DNA of 64,000 nucleotides from Streptomyces mobaraensis NBRC 13819 = DSM 40847 (GTDB lineage Bacteria > Actinomycetota > Actinomycetes > Streptomycetales > Streptomycetaceae): assembly GCF_017916255.1 (NCBI RefSeq), contig NZ_CP072827.1, positions 5,109,501-5,173,500 on the forward strand, in the 5' to 3' direction. The notes beneath the pieces are model-generated. The model searched no databases. It was not told where the DNA came from and was given only the letters and a program-made list of their open reading frames with translations. Shown piece by piece: positions 18,914-29,313 of the stretch. Made by a program: the position numbers and the translations under genes. The first letter of the stretch is position 1, and the number at the start of each line of letters is the position of its first letter.

Positions 18914-19013
18914 GGGGGATGCGACCGGTACTGGCAGACTGGTACGTCGGCCCCGGTTCACGTACGGCAATCCCGCCGCACGACCCGGTGCCCTCCCGAA
19001 CCTAGGAGATCCC

Positions 19014-19238
19014 TTGAAGCGCGACATCCACCCGGAGTACGTCGAGACCCAGGTCAGCTGCACCTGTGGCGCCTCGTTCACCACCCGTAGCACCGTCGCG
19101 GACGGCACCATCCGTGCCGACGTGTGCTCCGAGTGCCACCCGTTCTACACGGGCAAGCAGAAGATCCTCGACACCGGTGGCCGTGTGGCGCGGTTCGAGG
19201 CCCGCTTCGGCAAGAACGCCGGGTCCGCCAAGAAGTAG
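19014..19238 (+). CDS. rpmE: 50S ribosomal protein bL31 (zinc-binding type)
   Basis: A 74-residue bL31. It carries the C+ zinc ribbon: CTCG (Cys18, Cys20) and CSEC further on. It starts with TTG at 19014, preceded by AGGAG at good spacing. The protein [19 protein letters not shown] matches the standard bL31 N-terminus, and upstream in-frame starts would add an unrelated extension. Zinc-type bL31 is normally the copy used when zinc is sufficient. Confidence 0.96.
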   Translation: MKRDIHPEYVETQVSCTCGASFTTRSTVADGTIRADVCSECHPFYTGKQKILDTGGRVARFEARFGKNAGSAKK

Positions 19239-19248
19239 CGACCCGCAG

Positions 19249-19298
19249 GCGCCGGTCGGCCGTCCCTCCTCGGCGGGGGACGGCCGCACCGGCGCTTT
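19249..19298 (+). terminator. Intrinsic terminator of rpmE
   Basis: A long stem of 8 bp plus 9 bp with a small internal loop (19249-19266 with about 19277-19295), followed by TTT. Confidence 0.75.
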
Positions 19299-19365
19299 GT
19301 CGTCCGGCAGGTCCGTGACAGGTCCGTCACTTCCAGCAGCTCCGTCACCTTCGTAGGGAATCCTG

Positions 19366-20442
19366 ATGTTCGAGGCAGTCGAGGAACTGATCGGCGAGCA
19401 CGCCGACCTCGAGAAGCGGCTCGCCGACCCCGCGGTCCACGCGGACCAGGCCAACGCCCGCAAGCTCAACAAGCGCTACGCAGAGCTGACCCCGATCGTC
19501 GGCACGTACCGCTCCTGGAAGCAGACCGCGGACGACATCGAGACGGCCCGCGAGTTCGCGGCCGACGACCCCGACTTCGCCGCCGAGGTCAAGGAGCTGG
19601 AGAAGCGGCGCGAGGAGCTCACCGAGAAGCTCCGCCTGCTGCTCGTCCCGCGCGACCCCAGCGACGACAAGGACGTCATCCTGGAGATCAAGGCCGGTGC
19701 CGGCGGCGACGAGTCCGCGCTCTTCGCGGGCGACCTGCTGCGCATGTACCTGCGCTACGCCGAGCGCGTCGGCTGGAAGACCGAGATCATCGACTCCACC
19801 GAGTCCGAGCTCGGCGGCTACAAGGACGTCCAGGTCGCCGTCAAGACCAAGGGCAACGTCACCCCCGAGCCCGGCCAGGGCGTCTGGGCCCGGCTGAAGT
19901 ACGAGGGCGGCGTGCACCGCGTCCAGCGCGTGCCGGCCACCGAGTCCCAGGGCCGCATCCACACCTCCGCCGCCGGCGTGCTCGTCACGCCCGAGGCCGA
20001 GGAGATCGACGTCGAGATCAACCCCAACGACCTGCGGATCGACGTCTACCGCTCGTCCGGCCCCGGCGGCCAGTCCGTCAACACCACCGACTCGGCCGTC
20101 CGCATCACCCACCTGCCGACCGGCGTCGTGGCCTCCTGCCAGAACGAGAAGAGCCAGCTCCAGAACAAGGAGCAGGCCCTGCGCATCCTCCGCTCCCGGC
20201 TGCTCGCCGCGGCGCAGGAGAAGGCCGAGGCCGAGGCCGCCGACGCGCGCCGCAGCCAGGTCCGCACCGTCGACCGCTCCGAGAAGATCCGGACGTACAA
20301 CTTCCCGGAAAACCGGATCTCGGACCACCGGGTCGGCTTCAAGGCGTACAACTTGGACCAGGTGCTCGACGGCGAGCTGGACGCGGTCATCCAGGCGTGC
20401 GTCGACGCCGACTCGGCGGCCAAGCTGGCTGCCGCACAGTAG
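19366..20442 (+). CDS. prfA: Peptide chain release factor 1
   Basis: Releases nascent peptides at UAA and UAG stop codons. The 358-residue protein has the class I release factor layout. The PAT tripeptide (190-192, within [12 protein letters not shown]) marks RF1 rather than RF2, and GGQ (234-236) is in [10 protein letters not shown]. It is followed by prmC, whose product methylates the GGQ glutamine. The two are separated by only 47 bp and probably form an operon. Confidence 0.97.
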   Translation: MFEAVEELIGEHADLEKRLADPAVHADQANARKLNKRYAELTPIVGTYRSWKQTADDIETAREFAADDPDFAAEVKELEKRREELTEKLRLLLVPRDPSDDKDVILEIKAGAGGDESALFAGDLLRMYLRYAERVGWKTEIIDSTESELGGYKDVQVAVKTKGNVTPEPGQGVWARLKYEGGVHRVQRVPATESQGRIHTSAAGVLVTPEAEEIDVEINPNDLRIDVYRSSGPGGQSVNTTDSAVRITHLPTGVVASCQNEKSQLQNKEQALRILRSRLLAAAQEKAEAEAADARRSQVRTVDRSEKIRTYNFPENRISDHRVGFKAYNLDQVLDGELDAVIQACVDADSAAKLAAAQ

Positions 20443-20489
20443 AGATCGCGTACGGAGTTGGTCATGGAGCGCAACAGGAGGAAGGTCCA

Positions 20490-21335
20490 GTGAACCTGCT
20501 GCTCGCCGAGGTGGCGCAGGCCACCCAGCGGCTGGCCGACGCCGGCGTGCCCTCCCCGCGCTTCGACGCGGAGGAGCTCGCGGCCTTCGTGCACGGCGTC
20601 AAACGGGGTGAGCTGCACCTGGTCGCCGACGCGGACTTCGACGCCCGCTACTGGGAGGCCGTCGCCCGCCGCGAGGCCCGCGAACCCCTCCAGCACATCA
20701 CCGGGCGCGCCTTCTTCCGCTACCTGGAGCTCCAGGTCGGACCCGGCGTCTTCGTCCCCCGGCCGGAGACCGAATCGGTCGTCGGCTGGGCCATAGACGC
20801 GGTCCGCGCCATGGACGTCGTCGAACCCCTGATCGTCGACCTGTGCACCGGCTCCGGCGCCATCGCGCTGGCCCTGGCCCAGGAGGTGCCGCGGTCCCGC
20901 GTGCATGCCGTGGAGCTGGACGAGGGCGCCCTGTCGTGGGCGCGCAAGAACGTCGAGGGCTCGCGCGTCCAACTGCACCACGGGAACGCGCTCGACGCGC
21001 TCCCCGAGCTCGACGGCCAGGTCGACCTGGTCATCAGCAACCCGCCGTACATCCCGCTGACCGAGTGGGAGTACGTCGCCCCCGAGGCCCGCGACCACGA
21101 CCCGCAGCTCGCGCTGTTCTCGGGCGAGGACGGTCTCGACACCATCCGCGGCCTGGAGCGCACCGCGCACCGGCTGCTCCGCCCCGGCGGCGTCGTCGTC
21201 ATCGAGCACGCCGACACCCAGGGCGGCCAAGTGCCGTGGATCTTCACCGAGGAGCGGGGCTGGGCCGACGCGGCCGACCACCCCGACCTCAACAACAGGC
21301 CCCGGTTCGCGACGGCCCGGAAGGCCCTGCCGTGA
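20490..21335 (+). CDS. prmC: Release factor glutamine methyltransferase
   Basis: SAM-dependent N5-methyltransferase of the glutamine in the release factor GGQ motif. The 281-residue protein has an N-terminal helical substrate domain, SAM motif I (VDLCTGSGAIALALA) and the catalytic NPPY motif (Asn184-Tyr187). It starts with GTG after a strong AGGAGGAAGG. Placement just after prfA fits its function. Confidence 0.96.
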   Translation: MNLLLAEVAQATQRLADAGVPSPRFDAEELAAFVHGVKRGELHLVADADFDARYWEAVARREAREPLQHITGRAFFRYLELQVGPGVFVPRPETESVVGWAIDAVRAMDVVEPLIVDLCTGSGAIALALAQEVPRSRVHAVELDEGALSWARKNVEGSRVQLHHGNALDALPELDGQVDLVISNPPYIPLTEWEYVAPEARDHDPQLALFSGEDGLDTIRGLERTAHRLLRPGGVVVIEHADTQGGQVPWIFTEERGWADAADHPDLNNRPRFATARKALP

Positions 21336-21382
21336 CCGCCACGGCACCCCAGACATCTGCCCCGTACGAGGAGGTTGGCTCA

Positions 21383-22030
21383 ATGGCTCGGCGATACGAC
21401 TGCGGCGACGCGACCGACCGCAGGACCGGTCTGCGCGAGGCGACCGCCGCGGTCCGCCGCGGCGAGCTGGTCGTGCTGCCCACCGACACCGTGTACGGCA
21501 TCGGCGCGGACGCCTTCAGCCGCGACGCCGTCGGCGACCTCCTCCAGGCCAAGGGCCGCGGCCGGGGCATGCCCTCGCCGGTCCTCGTCGGCTCCCCGAA
21601 CACCCTGCACGGGCTCGTCACCGACTTCTCCGAGCAGGCGTGGGAGCTCGTCGACGCCTTCTGGCCCGGTGCGCTCACCCTGGTCGCCAACCACCAGCCG
21701 TCGCTGACCTGGGACCTCGGCGAGACCCGCGGCACGGTCGCGGTGCGGATGCCGCTGCATCCCGTCGCCATCGAACTGCTCACCGAGTTCGGGCCGATGG
21801 CCGTCTCCAGCGCCAACCTCACCGGGCACCCGGCGCCGCAGACCTGCGACGCCGCCCAGGAGATGCTCGGCGACTCCGTCTCCGTCTACCTCGACGGCGG
21901 GCCCACCCCCGCGGACGTGCCGTCCTCGATCGTCGACGTCACCGGCAAGGTGCCGGTGCTGCTGCGGGCCGGCGCGATCAGCGCCGAGCAGCTCCGCGAG
22001 GTGGTACCCGACCTCGAGGTGGCGAATTGA
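21383..22030 (+). CDS. L-threonylcarbamoyladenylate synthase (TsaC/Sua5 family)
   Basis: Makes threonylcarbamoyl-AMP from threonine, bicarbonate and ATP, the first step of the universal tRNA t6A37 modification. The 215-residue protein has the YrdC fold signature: GELVVLPTDTVYGIGADA near the N-terminus and PMAVSSANLTGHPAP further on. It lacks the C-terminal Sua5 domain, so it is TsaC-like in length. The ATG follows GAGGAGG. Its stop overlaps the start of the next gene. Confidence 0.94.
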   Translation: MARRYDCGDATDRRTGLREATAAVRRGELVVLPTDTVYGIGADAFSRDAVGDLLQAKGRGRGMPSPVLVGSPNTLHGLVTDFSEQAWELVDAFWPGALTLVANHQPSLTWDLGETRGTVAVRMPLHPVAIELLTEFGPMAVSSANLTGHPAPQTCDAAQEMLGDSVSVYLDGGPTPADVPSSIVDVTGKVPVLLRAGAISAEQLREVVPDLEVAN

Positions 22031-22677
22031 TCGCCCCGCAGGGGCGTGGCATAGCGGGACCGGAGACGAGCACCGACACCTTCCGCATCCTCCACGTCAG
22101 CACCGGCAACGTCTGCCGCTCGCCCATCACCGAGCGGCTGACCCGCCATGCCCTCTCCGAGCGCCTCGGCGACCCGGACGCGGGCGGGCTGGTGGTGGAG
22201 AGCGCCGGCACCTGGGGGCACGAGGGTGCCCCCATGGAGGCCCACGCCGCCACCGTGCTGACCGACTTCGGCGCGGACCCGCACGGGTTCACCGGGCGGG
22301 AACTGCTGGACGAGCACGTCATCCGGGCGGATTTGGTGCTCACCGCTACGCGTGATCACCGGGCTCAGGTCATCTCGATGGGGCACTCGGCCGGGTTGCG
22401 GACCTTCACGTTGAAGGAGTTCACGCGGCTGGTGCGGGCGATTGATCCGACGACCTTGCCCGCTCCGGACGGGGCCGGTGGGGTCGTCGAGCGCGCCCGT
22501 GCTCTGGTGCAGGCGGCTGCCGCGTTGCGGGGGTGGTTGCTGGCGCCCGACGCGGAGGCGGATGAGGTGCATGATCCGTACGGGGCGCCGATCACGTTCT
22601 TCCGCTCGATCGGCGAGGAGATCCAGGTGGCGCTGGATCCTGTGGTGACCGCCCTGACCGGGGTCCCGGCGGGTTGA
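22027..22677 (+). CDS. LMW protein-tyrosine-phosphatase-like protein with Cys-to-Ser nucleophile
   Basis: Low-molecular-weight PTP/arsenate reductase fold, 216 residues. The P-loop is HVSTGNVCRSP. In canonical enzymes it is CxGNxCRSP with the first Cys as nucleophile; here that position is Ser25. The second Cys (Cys30), Arg31 and the general-acid loop DPYG (Asp183) remain. Classical cysteine-based catalysis therefore looks impossible, and it may be a phosphotyrosine-binding pseudophosphatase or use another chemistry. The TTG start overlaps the preceding stop (TTGA) and follows GAGGTGG, implying translational coupling. A start further in is possible. Confidence 0.85.
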   Translation: MIAPQGRGIAGPETSTDTFRILHVSTGNVCRSPITERLTRHALSERLGDPDAGGLVVESAGTWGHEGAPMEAHAATVLTDFGADPHGFTGRELLDEHVIRADLVLTATRDHRAQVISMGHSAGLRTFTLKEFTRLVRAIDPTTLPAPDGAGGVVERARALVQAAAALRGWLLAPDAEADEVHDPYGAPITFFRSIGEEIQVALDPVVTALTGVPAG

Positions 22678-22681
22678 GGGA

Positions 22682-22894
22682 GCCCCGGTCCCTCCCTCTC
22701 ACCGTTTCCTGGGGCTGCGCCCCAGACCCCCCTTTTTCGCGGCTTCGCCGCTCGTCCTCAAACGCCGGACGGGCTGAAAGCGCCAGCTCAGGCACCATTC
22801 AGCCCGTCCGGCGTTTGAGGACAGCGCGCGCAGCGCGCTTGGGGGTGCGGGGGCGCAGCCCCCGTAAGAAACGGTCAAAGGGCGGGACCGGGGC
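22682..22894. repeat. Dispersed intergenic palindromic repeat, copy A (full)
   Basis: A long imperfect inverted repeat. The outer ends GCCCCGGTCC and GGACCGGGGC pair. Inner arms carry CCTGGGGCTGCGCCCCAG, GCGGCTTCGCCGC and a module CTCAAACGCCGGACGGGCTG that returns inverted as CAGCCCGTCCGGCGTTTGAG. Related copies lie at 34323 and 44603. It starts 5 bp after the LMW-PTP stop and probably acts as terminator or mRNA 3' structure. Confidence 0.85.
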
Positions 22895-22968
22895 ACCCTG
22901 CACGCGGCCCGCACCCGGCCTACATTGGGAGTGAGCACAGCGCTCACCCCCACCGCACGGAGCCCCCG

Positions 22969-24210
22969 ATGCCCGTCACCGACACAGCGGCCGACGCGCT
23001 CACGCGTCAGGATCCCGAGATCGCCGGCATCATCCTCGCCGAGACGAGACGGCAGTCCGCGGGGCTCCAGCTGATCGCGGCGGAGAACTTCGCCTCGCCC
23101 GCCGTGCTGGAAGCACTCGGCTCGCCGTTGGTGAACAAGTACGCCGAGGGCTACCCGGGAGCCCGGCACCACGGCGGGTGCGAGGTCGTGGACATGGCCG
23201 AGCGGGTGGCCGTGGAGCGGGCCAGGGCGCTGTTCGGGGCGGAGCACGCCAATGTGCAGCCGCACTCGGGCTCGGCGGCCGTGCTGGCCGCGTACGCCGC
23301 GCTGCTGGCCCCGGGGGACCGCGTGCTGGCGATGGGGCTGCGGGAGGGCGGGCACCTCACGCACGGGTCGCCGGCGAACTTCTCGGGGCGGTGGTTCGAG
23401 TTCACGGGGTACGGGGTCCGCGCGGACACCGGGCTCATCGACTACGACCGGGTGCGGGAGCTGGCCCTGGACCGCCGCCCGCGGGCGATCGTCTGCGGGT
23501 CCATCGCCTACCCGCGCCACCCGGACTACGCCCGCTTCCGGGAGATCGCCGACGAGGTGGACGCGCTGCTGATCGTGGACGCCGCGCACCCCATCGGCCT
23601 GGTCGCCGGGGGAGCGGCGCCGAGCCCCGTGCCGTACGCGGACGTGGTGTGCGCCACCACGCACAAGGTGCTGCGCGGGCCGCGCGGCGGGATGCTGCTG
23701 TGCGGCGGGCGGCTCGGGGACCGGGTCGACCGGGCGGTGTTCCCGTTCACGCAGGGCGGCGCCCAGATGCATACCGTGGCCGCGAAGGCCGTCGCCTTCG
23801 GGGAGGCCGCGACGCCGGCGTTCGCCGCGTACGTCCGGCAGGTGGTGGCCAACGCCCGGGCGCTCGCGGCCGGTCTGGCCGAGCAGGGGCTCGCCGTCGC
23901 CACCGGCGGGACGGACACCCACCTCGTCGTCGTGGACGTGACCGGGCTCGGGCTGGACGGCGTCCGGGCGCGCGGCCGGCTGGCGGCGGCCGGCATCGTC
24001 CTGGACGTCTGCGGTCTTGGCCACGGCGCCTCCCGCGGCCTGCGGCTGGGCACCGCGGCGGTGACGACGCAGGGGATGCGCGAGCCGGAGATGGCCCGGG
24101 TGGCGGCCCTGACGGGCGCGGCGCTGCGGGGCGACGGCGACGTCGCGCGGCTCCGGGAGGCGGTCGCGGAACTGGCGCTGGCGTTTCCGCCGTATCCTGC
24201 GCTGGCGTGA
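22969..24210 (+). CDS. Serine hydroxymethyltransferase family protein (divergent paralogue)
   Basis: PLP enzyme of the GlyA family, which interconverts serine and glycine with tetrahydrofolate. The 413-residue protein has PLP lysine Lys233 in TTHKVLRGPRGG, the histidine stacking on PLP in DAAHPIGLVAGG, and the EGYPGARHHGGCEVVD region. The last normally reads YYGGC; here both tyrosines are histidines (His67, His68). The segment DMAHIAGL typical of housekeeping enzymes reads DAAHPIGL. Substrate range may therefore differ from the main GlyA. The ATG at 22969 is preceded by ACGGAG. A TACATT (22921) upstream is a possible -10. Confidence 0.88.
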   Translation: MPVTDTAADALTRQDPEIAGIILAETRRQSAGLQLIAAENFASPAVLEALGSPLVNKYAEGYPGARHHGGCEVVDMAERVAVERARALFGAEHANVQPHSGSAAVLAAYAALLAPGDRVLAMGLREGGHLTHGSPANFSGRWFEFTGYGVRADTGLIDYDRVRELALDRRPRAIVCGSIAYPRHPDYARFREIADEVDALLIVDAAHPIGLVAGGAAPSPVPYADVVCATTHKVLRGPRGGMLLCGGRLGDRVDRAVFPFTQGGAQMHTVAAKAVAFGEAATPAFAAYVRQVVANARALAAGLAEQGLAVATGGTDTHLVVVDVTGLGLDGVRARGRLAAAGIVLDVCGLGHGASRGLRLGTAAVTTQGMREPEMARVAALTGAALRGDGDVARLREAVAELALAFPPYPALA

Positions 24211-24333
24211 TCGTTTACCGAGCGCTCGCAACCATCAGGGGGTGGTGAACGTCTTCATCTGCATTCACGGATCCGGTCCGGACGCGAATATGGTGTGGGG
24301 CTGTGATGGCCGGCGAAATCCCTGGGGCAGCCC

Positions 24334-25677
24334 GTGCGTGAATACCTGCTGACGCTCTGCGTCACCGTGGCGGTCACCTATCTGCTCACGGGTCCGGTAC
24401 GGAAGTTCGCCATCGCGGCGGGCGCGATGCCGGAGATCCGGGCGCGTGACGTGCACCGGGAACCGACGCCGCGGCTCGGCGGGATCGCCATGTTCGGCGG
24501 GCTCTGCGCGGGCCTGCTGGTCGCCTCGCACCTGTCCAGCCTCAAGCACGTCTTCGAGACCTCCAACGAGCCGCGCGCGCTGCTCTCGGGCGCCGGGCTG
24601 ATCTGGCTGCTCGGGGTGCTGGACGACAAGTGGGGCGTGGACGCCCTGGTGAAGCTCGGCGGGCAGATGATCGCCGCGGGCGTGATGGTGCTCCAGGGAC
24701 TCACGATCCTCTGGCTGCCGGTGCCCGGTGTGGGCACGGTGGCGCTGACGCCGATGCAGGGCACCCTGCTGACCGTCGCCCTGGTCGTGATCACCATCAA
24801 CGCCGTGAACTTCGTCGACGGCCTCGACGGCCTCGCCTCGGGCATGGTGTGCCTGGCGGCGGCGGCGTTCTTCCTCTACGCGTACCGGCTCTGGTACGGG
24901 CACAACGTGGAGGCGGCGGCCCCGGCGACGCTGTTCGCGGCCATCCTGATGGGCATGTGCCTGGGCTTCCTGCCGCACAACATGCACCCGGCGCGGATTT
25001 TCATGGGCGACTCGGGTTCGATGCTCATCGGACTGGTGCTGGCCGCCGGCGCGATCTCCATCACCGGCCAGGTCGACCCCGATCTGCTGGGCTCGTTCAC
25101 CGGGTCGGAGAAGGCCACCGTCCAGGCCACGGTGCCGATCTACATCCCGCTGCTGCTGCCGCTGACGATCATCGCGGTGCCGGTGGCCGACCTGCTGCTG
25201 GCGATCGTGCGCCGGACGTGGAACGGCCAGTCGCCGTTCGCGGCCGACCGCGGTCATCTGCACCACCGGCTGCTGGAGATCGGCCACTCGCACAGCCGGG
25301 CCGTGCTGATCATGTACTTCTGGTCGGCGCTGATCGCGTTCGGCACGGTGGCGTACTCGGTGAACTCGGCGGGCGGCGTACTGCTGTTGATCGTCGCGCT
25401 GAGCGCCGTGGGCCTGGTGCTGCTGCTGATGCCGCGCTTCCGGCCGCGGGCGCCCCGGTGGGCCGAGCACCTGGTGCCGCCCCGCTACCGGCGCCGTAAG
25501 ACCGCCGTCGCGCCGGCGTCCGGGGAGGAGCGGCCCGAGGGCCCGGAGGGGGCGGAGAAGCCCGGGGAGGCGCTCGACGAGGACCGCGAGCCGGTCCCCG
25601 CGGGGCTGCACGGCGCGACCGCGGTGGGCGACCGCTCGCGCTTCCGGCACGTGCGCGACATCAGCGGACGGCGCTGA
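24334..25677 (+). CDS. MraY/WecA-like polyprenyl-phosphate GlcNAc-1-phosphate transferase
   Basis: Integral membrane enzyme transferring a sugar-1-phosphate from UDP-sugar to a polyprenyl phosphate, starting cell-wall glycopolymer synthesis. The 447-residue protein has about ten or eleven membrane segments and the family motifs GVLDDKWG, NAVNFVDGLDGLASG, HPARIFMGDSGS and the cytoplasmic HLHHRLLE, which is typical of WecA rather than MraY. The last about 75 residues are a charged tail. It starts with GTG. It is the gene immediately before the ATP synthase operon, as in other Streptomyces. Confidence 0.93.
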   Translation: MREYLLTLCVTVAVTYLLTGPVRKFAIAAGAMPEIRARDVHREPTPRLGGIAMFGGLCAGLLVASHLSSLKHVFETSNEPRALLSGAGLIWLLGVLDDKWGVDALVKLGGQMIAAGVMVLQGLTILWLPVPGVGTVALTPMQGTLLTVALVVITINAVNFVDGLDGLASGMVCLAAAAFFLYAYRLWYGHNVEAAAPATLFAAILMGMCLGFLPHNMHPARIFMGDSGSMLIGLVLAAGAISITGQVDPDLLGSFTGSEKATVQATVPIYIPLLLPLTIIAVPVADLLLAIVRRTWNGQSPFAADRGHLHHRLLEIGHSHSRAVLIMYFWSALIAFGTVAYSVNSAGGVLLLIVALSAVGLVLLLMPRFRPRAPRWAEHLVPPRYRRRKTAVAPASGEERPEGPEGAEKPGEALDEDREPVPAGLHGATAVGDRSRFRHVRDISGRR

Positions 25678-25696
25678 CCCCGGCGTTAGCAGAGAA

Positions 25697-25730
25697 CAAG
25701 CCGCTCGTCAGCACGAGGACGGGCGGCTTG
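25697..25730 (+). terminator. Stem-loop after WecA-like gene
   Basis: CAAGCCGC (25697-25704) pairs with GCGGCTTG (25723-25730), extended by CGTC/GACG inside. It lies 20 bp after the stop and is followed by a T-rich stretch. Confidence 0.65.
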
Positions 25731-25749
25731 ACTCTTGTGTGTGACAGGC

Positions 25750-25810
25750 AGCACACGATATAGGTAAAGACCTCATCAAATAGTTTGTGATACCGTTCAC
25801 GAAACCCGTG
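25750..25810 (+). promoter_or_regulatory. AT-rich promoter region of the atp operon
   Basis: An AT-rich island within GC-rich DNA, containing TAGTTT and TACCGT hexamers of TAnnnT form, about 125-180 bp before atpI. The exact -10 cannot be chosen by eye. Confidence 0.4.
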
Positions 25811-25935
25811 GCAGAGCCGAAGGACCGTAGTGGAGCGCCCCCCGGCGGTTCCTTCGTCGCGAGGTCGCGCCCACACCCCGGGATACCCTCGTCCCCGACG
25901 AATCGTTGCTTCCGAATCCGCCGGAGAGACCCTTC

Positions 25936-26376
25936 ATGCAGGCCAACGACGCCCGAACGCTACTTCAGTGCGCCGTCCCGACCGCAGCCGCGGGGGTCGT
26001 CGCCGTTGCCGTCGGATTCGCCGTCGCGGGCGGCAAGGGGGCCATCGGCGCCGTGGTGGGCACCCTGTTGGCGCTGGCCAGCATGTCCCTCGGGCTGTAC
26101 ATGCTCCAGCGGACCGCGCGGCAGTGGCCGCAGGTCTTCCAGATGATGGGCCTGGCGCTCTACGCCGTGCAGTGCCTGGTGATCGTGATCCTCCTCGGCA
26201 TCCTGAAGGGCACGACGCTCTTCAGCTTCAAGAGCTTCGCCTTCTCCGTGCTCGCCGCGACCCTGGTGTGGGTCGCCGCCCAGCTGCGCGCCCACCTGAA
26301 GATGAAGATCCTGTACGTCGATCCGGAGGCCGCCGCCGACGCGAAGAAGCCCGCGCCGGCGGAGTCTCCGTCATGA
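25936..26376 (+). CDS. atpI: ATP synthase protein I
   Basis: A 146-residue membrane protein with four hydrophobic segments. It heads the ATP synthase operon, where AtpI helps assemble the c-ring. The ATG (MQANDARTLLQ) is preceded by GGAGAG and chosen over an upstream in-frame start. The charged C-terminus (KKPAPAESPS) is cytoplasmic. Sequence conservation in this family is low; identity rests on size, topology and position directly before atpB. Confidence 0.85.
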   Translation: MQANDARTLLQCAVPTAAAGVVAVAVGFAVAGGKGAIGAVVGTLLALASMSLGLYMLQRTARQWPQVFQMMGLALYAVQCLVIVILLGILKGTTLFSFKSFAFSVLAATLVWVAAQLRAHLKMKILYVDPEAAADAKKPAPAESPS

Positions 26377-26640
26377 CAGGTAGGGCCGGGATAAGCCTCC
26401 GTGTGCTCACCTGCTATCGTCCGGTGCCATCTGAGGTGCAGCGGACGCAGACAGCCGGGTCCCCGCTTCCGGCGGGAGCGAACCGGCGGTCCGCGCAGCT
26501 GATGCCCGCGATGGTTCCCGGCCACCGGCCGACCTGCCGCACCCCTAACCGTAAGACCAGTCCAGTGCCGTTCCGTGGCTGCTTGCCGCGCCGACACAAC
26601 GAGGTTGCCGTACCTATGCGCCACGCTGAAGGAGCTCGCG

Positions 26641-27781
<1,141 letters not shown>

Positions 27782-27821
27782 TCCGTAGACGGCCACTCAT
27801 TACGCGACGAAAGGCACTGAT

Positions 27822-28385
27822 GTGATCGCCCTGGTACAGCTGGCATCGGAGGAGACGGAACCCGCGTTCCTCCCCCCGCTGCCCGAGCTCGTCATCGGCA
27901 CGCTGGCCTTCCTCATCGTCGTCCTCTACCTCGGCAAGAAGCTCCTCCCGAACCTCAACAAGGTCCTGGACGAGCGCCGTGCCGCCATCGAGGGCGGCAT
28001 GGAGAAGGCCAAGGCCGCCCAGGACGAGGCTCAGCAGGTCCTCGACGACTACCGTGCACAGCTCGCGGAAGCCCGCAACGAGGCCGCCCGGCTGCGCCAG
28101 GACGCGCAGGAGCACGGCGCCGCCTTGGTCGTCGAGATGCGGACCGAGGGCGAGCGCCAGCGCGACGAGATCGTCGCCGCCGGCCGGGCCCAGGTCGAGG
28201 CCGACCGTCAGGCCGCCGCGGCCTCGCTCCGCCAGGACGTCGGCAAGCTGGCCATCGACCTGGCCGACCGGATCGTCGGCGAGTCCATGAAGGACGCCGC
28301 CCGACAGGAGCGCACCATCGACCGGTTCCTCGACGCGCTCGAGGCCAAGCCGGCCGACACGACGAAGGCTGAGGTCACGCGATGA
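27822..28385 (+). CDS. atpF: ATP synthase Fo subunit b
   Basis: Peripheral stalk subunit of 187 residues. It has one N-terminal membrane helix (about 24-42) followed by a long charged coiled coil rich in Ala, Glu, Arg and Gln. It starts with GTG. The stop overlaps the atpH start by 4 nt (ATGA), so the two are translationally coupled. Confidence 0.97.
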   Translation: MIALVQLASEETEPAFLPPLPELVIGTLAFLIVVLYLGKKLLPNLNKVLDERRAAIEGGMEKAKAAQDEAQQVLDDYRAQLAEARNEAARLRQDAQEHGAALVVEMRTEGERQRDEIVAAGRAQVEADRQAAAASLRQDVGKLAIDLADRIVGESMKDAARQERTIDRFLDALEAKPADTTKAEVTR

Positions 28386-29197
28386 ACGGAGCGAGCCGCG
28401 AGGCCCTTGCCTCGGCACGCGAAAACCTCAACGCGCTGGCGGACAGCGCCTCGGTCGACGCCGCGAAGCTGGCCGGGGACCTTGCCTCCGTCACCGCGCT
28501 GTTCGACCGCGAGGTCTCGCTGCGCCGGGTCCTCACCGACCCGGCGCAGCCCGGCCAGGCCAAGGCCGAACTGGCCGGACGCCTGCTCGGTGGGCAGATC
28601 GGCGCCGACTGCGCCGACCTGGTGAGCGGCATGGTCCGCTCCCGCTGGTCGACCTCGCGCGACCTGGTGGACGCCCTGGAGGAGCTCGCGGCGTCGGCCG
28701 ACCTGGCCGCCGCCGAGCGCGCCGGCCGGCTGGACGACGTCGAGGACGAGCTGTTCCGCTTCGGCCGGATCGTCGACTCCAACCCCGGTCTGCGCGCCGC
28801 GCTGACCGACAAGGTCGCCGACCGCTCCGCCAAGGCCGAGCTGCTGCGCAGCCTGCTGGGCGGCCGGGCGAACCCGGTCACCGAGCGGCTCGTCGTCCGC
28901 CTGGTCACCGCGCCGCGAGGCCGTAGCCTGGAGGCGGGGCTCACCGCCCTCTCCAAGCTGGCCGCCGACCGCCGCGGCCGCGTCGTCGCGGAGGTCGTCT
29001 CCGCGGTGCCGCTGAACGACCGGCAGAAGCGGCGGCTGGGCGACGCGCTCGCCCGGCTGTACGGGAAGGACGTCCACCTCAACCTGGACGTCGACCCGGA
29101 GGTCCTCGGCGGCATCCAGGTGCGCATCGGCGACGAGGTCATCAGCGGGACCATCGCGGACCGCCTCGCCGAGGCGGGCCGGCGCCTCGCCGGCTGA
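28382..29197 (+). CDS. atpH: ATP synthase F1 subunit delta
   Basis: Links the peripheral stalk to the top of F1. At 271 residues it is longer than the 177-residue E. coli delta. The extra N-terminal part is typical of actinobacteria and resembles a duplicated or b-delta-derived helical region. The conserved C-terminus is [20 protein letters not shown]. The start overlaps atpF. Confidence 0.96.
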   Translation: MNGASREALASARENLNALADSASVDAAKLAGDLASVTALFDREVSLRRVLTDPAQPGQAKAELAGRLLGGQIGADCADLVSGMVRSRWSTSRDLVDALEELAASADLAAAERAGRLDDVEDELFRFGRIVDSNPGLRAALTDKVADRSAKAELLRSLLGGRANPVTERLVVRLVTAPRGRSLEAGLTALSKLAADRRGRVVAEVVSAVPLNDRQKRRLGDALARLYGKDVHLNLDVDPEVLGGIQVRIGDEVISGTIADRLAEAGRRLAG

Positions 29198-29249
29198 CCA
29201 GCCACCAACTCAAGAGCATGACTGACGGCCCGAGTTGGGCCGACGGTGT

Positions 29250-29271
29250 CCCGCGGGGCAACACCCGCGGG
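29250..29271 (+). other. Intra-operon hairpin between atpH and atpA
   Basis: CCCGCGGG occurs twice, separated by GCAACA. Each copy is self-complementary, so it can form an 8-bp hairpin. It lies 52 bp after atpH. It may be an RNA processing or stability element. Confidence 0.5.
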
Positions 29272-29313
29272 AGAGAAATACTTCGGGCCCAACAAGGAGA
29301 GCAGGGAACCCAG

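Noticed and set aside
22682..22894. The palindromic repeat as a possible insertion sequence
   Set aside because: It contains no transposase frame and no target-site duplication was seen. It fits a small non-coding repeat family better.
22900..22968. Possible glycine riboswitch before the SHMT gene
   Set aside because: The leader is too short and lacks the conserved paired aptamer elements.
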